This document shows, one piece after another, positions 5,160 through 10,182 of a stretch of DNA of 10,182 bases. Source of the stretch: Brevibacillus sp. GTDB lineage: Bacteria; Bacillota; Bacilli; Brevibacillales; Brevibacillaceae. Within the stretch, counting starts at the first letter, position 1. The number at the start of each line of letters is the position of its first letter. Below the pieces are notes generated by a model, which made no database searches, was not told the DNA's origin, and saw only the letters and a list, made by a program, of their open reading frames with translations. The stretch is taken from positions 1 to 10,182 of the forward strand of contig JARDZO010000209.1 in NCBI GenBank assembly GCA_029240815.1, read 5' to 3'. The translations under genes were made by a program, and so were the position numbers.

Positions 5160-7763
5160 ATGTTCTGGAAAAAAACGACGCTCTTGTTTCTGGCCATCTT
5201 GCTCTTGTGCGGAGCTGGAAACGCTGGAATTGGATACGCTGCGGATGAAATTAGCAGATTGGTCCTTTCGAAAAATGAAGTGACATTGGAGATGGGGGAT
5301 TCTACTTCGTTGACGGCAACGGCTGTCTACGTGAGCGGGAAAACCGAAGACGTCACGATCACGACAGAATGGACGAGTCAAGGTCCAGATATTGCGGCAG
5401 CTTACGCGGGCCGTATCACAGCAAAAGCAGTAGGAAACACCACGGTGACAGCGACGTACATGGGCAAAAGTGTACTCGTTGCCGTGAATGCCACCAAAAA
5501 AGTAAAAGCACTGACGCTGGACAAGCAATCATTGAACGTTTTGATCGATGACCAAACGCCAACCCAGCTCGAACTCACTGCCCTGTACAGTGACGGACAG
5601 TCTGAAAATGTAACGACCAAAGCAGACTGGTCCATCGACAATGCGACAGTTGCGACTGTCATCAACGGTCAAGTCAAAGGATTGAACTCGGGGACAGGCG
5701 TGATTACAGCCAAGTTCGGTAGCCAAACGACTACCATTCCGGTGAACGTGGAAATCGCGCACCGCTTGGAGCCAAGCAAAAATCAGGTATCGCTGCTACT
5801 CGGTGGCTCGGAAACAGTCAAGCTGCGTGCCATTTATCCAGATGGAAGCGACACAGAAGACGTCGCTGCAAAAGCAGAATGGTCTTCTGACAATCCAGCA
5901 GTAGCTGATGCGCTCAAAGGAAAGATCACGGCATATGGCGCGGGAACAGCGACCATTACCGCTAAATACGGTACCAAGACAGCGACGATCGCAGTCGATG
6001 TCGATACCACACAAAAGCTGGAAGTGAACAAGCAAAACATCTTCTTGCATGTAGGGGAAACGTCAGAGGAAATCAAACTGACGGCTACCTACGCGAATGG
6101 GGACGGGGCTCCGGTAAGTGTAGGAGACAAAGCCGAGTGGTCCTCTTCTAAAGAAGGAGTGGCGTACTACAGCAATGGGAAGATCCACGCTGTGGCGTCC
6201 GGGGAAGCGGTCATCACCGCGAAGTACGGTAACAAGTCTGTCACGATCCAGGTAGATGTAGAAGTTCCTCGCTCGTTGGACATCGTACCGTCTTACCTGA
6301 CGATGAAAAGCGGCAAGACAGAACCAGTAAAAGTAATAGCCTCTTTTGCTGGCGCAACAGCGTCCGAGGATATTACTAGCAAGGTAACATGGTCCTCGGA
6401 TAATGAGGATATCGTTTTTGCCAAAGACGGCATCATCTCCGCATACAAAGCCGGATCTGCTACGATTACAGCCAAATACGGGGAGAAAACGGGTTCACTG
6501 GTTGTCGATGTCGATGTTCCACAAAGCTTGACGGCGGACGTGACAACGGTAGCCATCCCGGTAGGCGGAGCAAAACAAGTAACGATCACGGCTGCTTATC
6601 CAGATGGAACCAGTGATAACGTCACGCAAAAAGTGACGTGGGCGTCGAACGCACCAGCGGTCGCAGCTGTACGTCAAGGTCTCATCACGGGTGTAGCGAC
6701 AGGGGCTGCTTCGGTTACAGCGACCTTTGGCAATCGCACCGTGACGATTCCAGTCTCGGTCGGAGTCCTGCAGACCTTGACTGTCGACAAGAAAAAGCTC
6801 GTCATGAGCAATGGCAAAAGTGAAACCGTCAATGTGACGGCAGCTTACGCGGATGGAACAAGCAAAAACGTCAATGAGCAAGCAGCATGGACGAGCACTT
6901 CCGCAGCTGTAGCAGAAGTAAATCAAGGTAAAATTACGGCAACAGGATCTGGTAAAACAACGATCACTGCTACATTTGACGGTAAGACAGTCAGCATCGC
7001 GGTAGAAGTGGATCAGGCGACTACACTGTCTGTCGATCCTCGCCTGTTGATCCTGACAGTCAACGAATCTGCTGATATCAAGCTGACCGCGACCGACTCA
7101 GCCGGAAATACGAGCAATGTGACGACAGATGCAGAATGGGTATCTTCCGCCATTAAAATTGCGGATGTAGCTAACGGACGCGTCACTGGTTTGACGAACG
7201 GACGTGTTACCATCACAGCAAAATACGGCGGCAAATCGATTACGATTCCGGTCGAAGTGGGAATTGTCACCAAACTGGAAGCAGACAAGCGATACGCTTC
7301 CATCAAGTCCAACAATTCCGCGCAAGTCACGCTGACCGCCACCTTTGCGGATGGCCGTACGCTGAATGTCACTTCGCTGGCGGATTGGAGAACGAGCAAC
7401 TACAAGGTAGCTGACGTAGCCAAAGGTCAGATCTCAGGCCGTGCTTACGGAAAAGCGACCATTACGGCGAAATACAATGACAAGAGCATCTCCATCCCAG
7501 TCGATGTCGATACGCTGAAATACTTGAAGACAGATGTTGTCCAAATCGTCATGGCGAAAGGGGAAACCAAGCAGGTAACGGCTACGGCTACCTACATGGA
7601 CGGATCGGAGCTGAACGTGAGTAAACCGGCCGTCTGGACCACCTCTCGCCTGCTAGTTGCAGACGTCAAGGACGGTGTGATCAAGGCGACTGGATCCGGG
7701 AAAGCGACGATCTACGTGACCTATGGCGGCAAACGGACACCGATTGTGGTGACGGTACGATAG
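5160..7763 (+). CDS. Secreted protein of ten tandem bacterial Ig-like (Big_2-type) repeats
   Basis: An 867-residue exported protein of unknown role. Residues 1-28 form a signal peptide (FWKK, a hydrophobic core, then GIGYA-ADE), with cleavage probably after A27 or A28. All the rest is ten consecutive Ig-like repeats of 81-86 residues (31-867), and the protein ends on the last beta-strand. Each repeat has a central Trp (EWTS, DWSI, EWSS and so on) and most carry an (I/V)TA(K/T)(Y/F) strand. There is no SLH, LPXTG, LysM, transmembrane or enzyme domain, and the mature chain has no cysteine, so it should be released or held by another factor. The ATG at 5160 follows GGGGGAGG by 6 bases. A sigma-D promoter precedes it and a strong terminator follows, so it is monocistronic. 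Adhesion, matrix or flagellum-associated roles are possible but are inference. Confidence 0.88.
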   Translation: MFWKKTTLLFLAILLLCGAGNAGIGYAADEISRLVLSKNEVTLEMGDSTSLTATAVYVSGKTEDVTITTEWTSQGPDIAAAYAGRITAKAVGNTTVTATYMGKSVLVAVNATKKVKALTLDKQSLNVLIDDQTPTQLELTALYSDGQSENVTTKADWSIDNATVATVINGQVKGLNSGTGVITAKFGSQTTTIPVNVEIAHRLEPSKNQVSLLLGGSETVKLRAIYPDGSDTEDVAAKAEWSSDNPAVADALKGKITAYGAGTATITAKYGTKTATIAVDVDTTQKLEVNKQNIFLHVGETSEEIKLTATYANGDGAPVSVGDKAEWSSSKEGVAYYSNGKIHAVASGEAVITAKYGNKSVTIQVDVEVPRSLDIVPSYLTMKSGKTEPVKVIASFAGATASEDITSKVTWSSDNEDIVFAKDGIISAYKAGSATITAKYGEKTGSLVVDVDVPQSLTADVTTVAIPVGGAKQVTITAAYPDGTSDNVTQKVTWASNAPAVAAVRQGLITGVATGAASVTATFGNRTVTIPVSVGVLQTLTVDKKKLVMSNGKSETVNVTAAYADGTSKNVNEQAAWTSTSAAVAEVNQGKITATGSGKTTITATFDGKTVSIAVEVDQATTLSVDPRLLILTVNESADIKLTATDSAGNTSNVTTDAEWVSSAIKIADVANGRVTGLTNGRVTITAKYGGKSITIPVEVGIVTKLEADKRYASIKSNNSAQVTLTATFADGRTLNVTSLADWRTSNYKVADVAKGQISGRAYGKATITAKYNDKSISIPVDVDTLKYLKTDVVQIVMAKGETKQVTATATYMDGSELNVSKPAVWTTSRLLVADVKDGVIKATGSGKATIYVTYGGKRTPIVVTVR
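5250..7760 (+). repeat. Ten in-frame tandem Ig-like repeats of about 250 bp
   Basis: Repeat starts are at about 5250, 5505, 5760, 6012, 6270, 6522, 6771, 7020, 7269 and 7518. Lengths in residues are 85, 85, 84, 86, 84, 83, 83, 83, 83 and 81. Protein motifs recur (DGTS.NV, Trp, ITAKYG, IPVxV), but DNA copies have diverged well beyond recent duplication. Repeat 4 carries a small insertion (GDGAPVSV) and repeat 1 is the most divergent around its Trp. Confidence 0.85.
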
Positions 7764-7775
7764 AAAATTAGTAGA

Positions 7776-7819
7776 GAAGCCAGTCAAACATGAAAGTACG
7801 TGTTTGACTGGCTTCTTTT
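7776..7819. terminator. Strong terminator shared by the convergent Ig-repeat and chemoreceptor genes
   Basis: GAAGCCAGTCAAACA (7776-7790) and TGTTTGACTGGCTTC (7801-7815) form a perfect 15-bp stem with a 10-base loop, followed by TTTT (7816-7819) on the plus strand. It starts 13 bases after the Ig-repeat stop. On the minus strand the stem is followed by a weaker T-containing run (TCTACTAATTTTC), so it probably serves the chemoreceptor gene ending at 7839 as well. Confidence 0.9.
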
Positions 7820-7838
7820 ATGAGCAGAAATAATAGAC

Positions 7839-9806
7839 TTACATCTTAAATTGACCGATCTGATTTTGCAATTCCTCTGCCATTCGTTCCAGTGATACGG
7901 CCGAGGCAGTAATCTCTTCCATTGAAGCCAACTGCTCTTCGGCCGCAGCCGACACGCTTTGCGTTCCGTCAGAGGCAAGCAATGTCACTTCCGAAATATG
8001 GTTAATCAGCTTCACGACCATATGGGTCCGTGCCGAAATATCTTGCGTGGCTCCAGAAACTTGCCCTATTTTTTCTGCGACTTCCTCCACTGCGGACTGA
8101 ATCTGTTCAAAGGATTGGCCGGCTTCATATACTTTTTCAATCCCGTCTGTTACTTCACGTTTGCTTTTCTCCATGACGGATACTGCGCGCTCCGTTTCAG
8201 ATTGAATGGAGGTGATCAGATGGCTGATTTGTTTGGCAGAGCTCGAGGATTGTTCCGCCAGCTTTCTCACCTCATCTGCTACGACTGCAAAACCTCGGCC
8301 GGACTCTCCAGCACGTGCCGCCTCGATCGCGGCGTTGAGTGCTAGCAAATTAGTCTGGTTGGCGATCGCAGTGATGACTTCCACGATGTTTCCGATCTCT
8401 TGTGAGCGAGTACCGAGACGATCCACTACTTGTGCGAGCTCATGGATGGACTGGCTGGAAGCAGTCATCTGCCCGACGGCAGTTTGTATAGAATGGTTTC
8501 CGACGGAGGCGAGGTCTGCAGTCTGCCGGGCAGCCTCGGATACCTTTTGCGTATAATCCGCAATCTGAGTGATCCCCTCTGACATCTGATCGACTGCTTC
8601 CGTGCTTTCTTTGGCATAGGAAACCTGTTGCTCCGTACCGACAGCCATATCCTGCATGGTAGTTGCGATCTGCTCGGTAGCCTTGCTCGTCTGGTCCGCG
8701 CTGGCAGAGAGTTGTTCGGCAGATGCCGCGAGCTGCTGGACGTTGTCATTGACCGAATGCAGCAGGGAACGAAGCGAGCCGGACATATGGTTAAAGCTCT
8801 TGCCCAGAGTCCCCAGCTCATCGTCGCTCGTGATCGCTACTTGTTGCGTCACATCGCCCTCGCTCATTTTTTCGGCAGCCTCGGTTAATTTCCGCAACGG
8901 GCGAAGCAAGGATCTCAGGATGATATAGACAGCACCACTGCCGATGACCATCGCGACAGCAATGACTATCAAGGTTTTGAAAAAGATAGGGCTGGCGGCT
9001 TCTACGGCTTCGGATTTGTACATGACAGCCATGAGCTTCCAGCCTGTTTTCGTATTCGTGATATGTACGGCTCTAGCGTCTTGGCCGCTATCGGAAAAGT
9101 CAAATTCGCCTGCCGGTTCACCGTAAAGGCTCCCGATCCACGGGTCGGCAGAAGGGGTACCTGGTTTTCCAGTAGGGTGAATGAGAAACTGTTTGTTCTT
9201 GTCAAAGATCGAGAGGTAACCCTTGGCACCGATCTTCGCTTGCTTGACGGTTTTATCCAGCGAGGTCAACTGGATGTCGATACCCAATACGCCAGAGCCG
9301 TCCGGTAATGTTTTGGCCACTCCAACCACCACGTTGCCCGTACCCGCATCGATGTACGGTTCGGTAATGATCGTCGCTTGTGGTTGTTGCATGGCGGCTT
9401 GGTACCAGGGGCGTTTGCGCGGATCGAAGTCAGCCGGGAGCTTGGTATCCGTAGACGTCATCATGCCACCGGTTTCGTCACCGATGTACACATCCCCGAT
9501 CTCAGGATGCAAGGAGTGATACGTCTGCAATTTCTTGCGGGTTGCGGCTCGAGTGAGCTCCTGCAAATCACTCTGCCCAGTCTCAGAAGCGATCAATTCA
9601 ATGTCCTTGGATTGAGACTCCAGTGTCTGATTGAGCAGTTCATCCACCAAGCGCACATTTTCTGATGCAGTCTTCATCACTGCTCCGTCTAGCTGGTCCT
9701 TGGCGCTCTGATAGGAAAGTAGGCCTAGAGTAAGCATCGGAAGGATTAAAATAGAGAAGAATGCGGCGATCAGCTTTGTTTTGACGGTAAGTCTGGGCTT
9801 TTTCAT
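7839..9806 (-). CDS. Methyl-accepting chemotaxis protein with dCache sensor
   Basis: Membrane chemoreceptor that relays ligand binding to CheA/CheW and the flagellar motor. The 655-residue protein has TM1 (about 12-32), an extracellular dCache domain (about 36-265), TM2 (about 274-297), HAMP (about 298-350) and a long cytoplasmic coiled coil. The conserved signalling tip is [20 protein letters not shown] (470-489), continuing through [20 protein letters not shown] to about 520. In the sensor, R132-x-W134-Y135, Y151-x-D153 and D177 (GIDI) match the pattern of amino-acid-binding dCache domains. No CheR-docking pentapeptide ends the protein. The ATG at 9806 is chosen because AAAGGGGTG lies 8 bases upstream and [11 protein letters not shown] is a typical start; an ATG at 9857 would add 17 residues. 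No clear promoter, including sigma-D type, was seen in the 220 bases upstream. Confidence 0.95.
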   Translation of the reverse strand: MKKPRLTVKTKLIAAFFSILILPMLTLGLLSYQSAKDQLDGAVMKTASENVRLVDELLNQTLESQSKDIELIASETGQSDLQELTRAATRKKLQTYHSLHPEIGDVYIGDETGGMMTSTDTKLPADFDPRKRPWYQAAMQQPQATIITEPYIDAGTGNVVVGVAKTLPDGSGVLGIDIQLTSLDKTVKQAKIGAKGYLSIFDKNKQFLIHPTGKPGTPSADPWIGSLYGEPAGEFDFSDSGQDARAVHITNTKTGWKLMAVMYKSEAVEAASPIFFKTLIVIAVAMVIGSGAVYIILRSLLRPLRKLTEAAEKMSEGDVTQQVAITSDDELGTLGKSFNHMSGSLRSLLHSVNDNVQQLAASAEQLSASADQTSKATEQIATTMQDMAVGTEQQVSYAKESTEAVDQMSEGITQIADYTQKVSEAARQTADLASVGNHSIQTAVGQMTASSQSIHELAQVVDRLGTRSQEIGNIVEVITAIANQTNLLALNAAIEAARAGESGRGFAVVADEVRKLAEQSSSSAKQISHLITSIQSETERAVSVMEKSKREVTDGIEKVYEAGQSFEQIQSAVEEVAEKIGQVSGATQDISARTHMVVKLINHISEVTLLASDGTQSVSAAAEEQLASMEEITASAVSLERMAEELQNQIGQFKM

Positions 9807-9961
9807 CTGAGTGGCACCCCTTTGAGCATTTCTAAGTTGTCCTGCCCAGATATTCATTCCCGCTATATGTAAGTGTTCAAACCTGAATTTGCGGAATTTA
9901 TTTTATAAACCTTTATTTTTGGTATCATCCGAATGAGGGGGAGGAGAGCAGCTTTTTTCGC

Positions 9962-9990
9962 TTGCAGTGTACATGAGTGTATGCTATACT
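9962..9990 (+). promoter_or_regulatory. Promoter of the tRNA-Ala gene
   Basis: -35 TTGCAG (9962-9967), a spacer of exactly 17 bases and -10 TATACT (9985-9990), preceded by TGC, which adds an extended -10. Start expected near 9997, about 33 bases before the mature tRNA. The rest of the 9807-10029 gap is AT-rich with nothing else I can name. Confidence 0.75.
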
Positions 9991-10029
9991 AAATTCACTG
10001 ATAGCGGAAAACGCTGGAAGTATACATAT

Positions 10030-10105
10030 GGGGCATTAGCTCAGCTGGGAGAGCGCTACACTGGCAGTGTAGAGGTCAGCGGTTCGATCCCGCTATGCTC
10101 CACCA
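10030..10105 (+). tRNA. tRNA-Ala (anticodon GGC)
   Basis: Complete 76-base cloverleaf. Acceptor GGGGCAT pairs with ATGCTCC (one G-U). The D arm is GCTC/GAGC, and the anticodon arm CTACA/TGTAG encloses loop CTGGCAG with anticodon GGC. The variable loop is AGGTC, and the T arm AGCGG/CCGCT encloses TTCGATC. The discriminator A and CCA are encoded. It reads GCC and GCU alanine codons. It stands alone between its own promoter and terminator. Confidence 0.97.
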
Positions 10106-10120
10106 TACATACCGTTTACG

Positions 10121-10147
10121 AAACCCTTGAGAGATCAAGGGTTTTTT
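10121..10147 (+). terminator. Rho-independent terminator of tRNA-Ala
   Basis: AAACCCTTGA (10121-10130), a GAGA loop and TCAAGGGTTT (10135-10144) form a perfect 10-bp stem, and the T run continues to 10147. It lies 15 bases after the tRNA, so the transcript is a single-tRNA unit. Confidence 0.92.
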
Positions 10148-10182
10148 GTTGTTTTCGAAAGTACTGCCAATGCGAACCTGAA

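Noticed and set aside
5202..5216. Lipobox-like cysteine (C17, LLLCG) in the Ig-repeat signal peptide
   Set aside because: The residues before the cysteine are three leucines, lacking the small residue at -1 that lipoboxes need, and a better signal peptidase I site follows at A27/A28.
5250..7760. Regular 250-bp repeats as a CRISPR array or satellite
   Set aside because: The repeats are in frame, far too long, diverged at DNA level and conserved at protein level, so they are protein domains.
9850..9930. Sigma-D or sigma-A promoter for the chemoreceptor gene
   Set aside because: I searched the minus strand for TAAA-N15-GCCGATAT and for TTGACA/TATAAT pairs. Only weak matches such as TTGAAC with ATGAAT were found.
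10030..10182. tRNA-Ala as an integration site for a mobile element
   Set aside because: No integrase gene or repeat of the tRNA 3' end is visible in the window.

Overview
The window looks like ordinary chromosome from a flagellated, Gram-positive, spore-former-type bacterium of the Bacillales. Brevibacillus or another Paenibacillaceae member is my best guess, from gene content and the roughly 50% GC impression; I could not run a search. The strongest support is the nrdR-dnaB-dnaI cluster, where dnaB and dnaI are the Bacillus-type primosome proteins. Strong GGAGG-type ribosome binding sites and a textbook sigma-D promoter agree with this.

Layout. Minus strand 43-1173 encodes an HD-GYP cyclic-di-GMP phosphodiesterase. 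It is divergent from nrdR (1312-1797), and the two predicted promoters interlock in the 138-bp gap. A probable terminator and an extended -10 promoter separate nrdR from dnaB (1942-3390), which is followed 7 bp later by dnaI (3398-4336). The dnaI 3' end overlaps by 30 bp the convergent minus-strand gene for a membrane-anchored YdcF/DUF218 protein (4307-4939). A 220-bp divergent gap carries a consensus-perfect sigma-D promoter driving a secreted protein of 867 residues made of ten tandem Ig-like (Big_2-type) repeats (5160-7763). A strong hairpin, probably a shared terminator, separates it from a convergent dCache chemoreceptor (7839-9806, minus). The window ends with a stand-alone tRNA-Ala(GGC) that has its own promoter and terminator.

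Two themes appear. One is DNA precursor supply and replication start: NrdR represses ribonucleotide reductase, and DnaB and DnaI load the replicative helicase. The other is motility and surface behaviour: cyclic-di-GMP turnover, an amino-acid-type chemoreceptor, and a sigma-D-driven secreted repeat protein. I see no mobile element, CRISPR array, defence island or sign of recent transfer. The least explained element is the sigma-D-driven ten-repeat secreted protein, which has no visible anchor or enzyme domain. The second is a pair of hairpins inside the antisense side of the YdcF gene that may end the dnaB-dnaI transcript.
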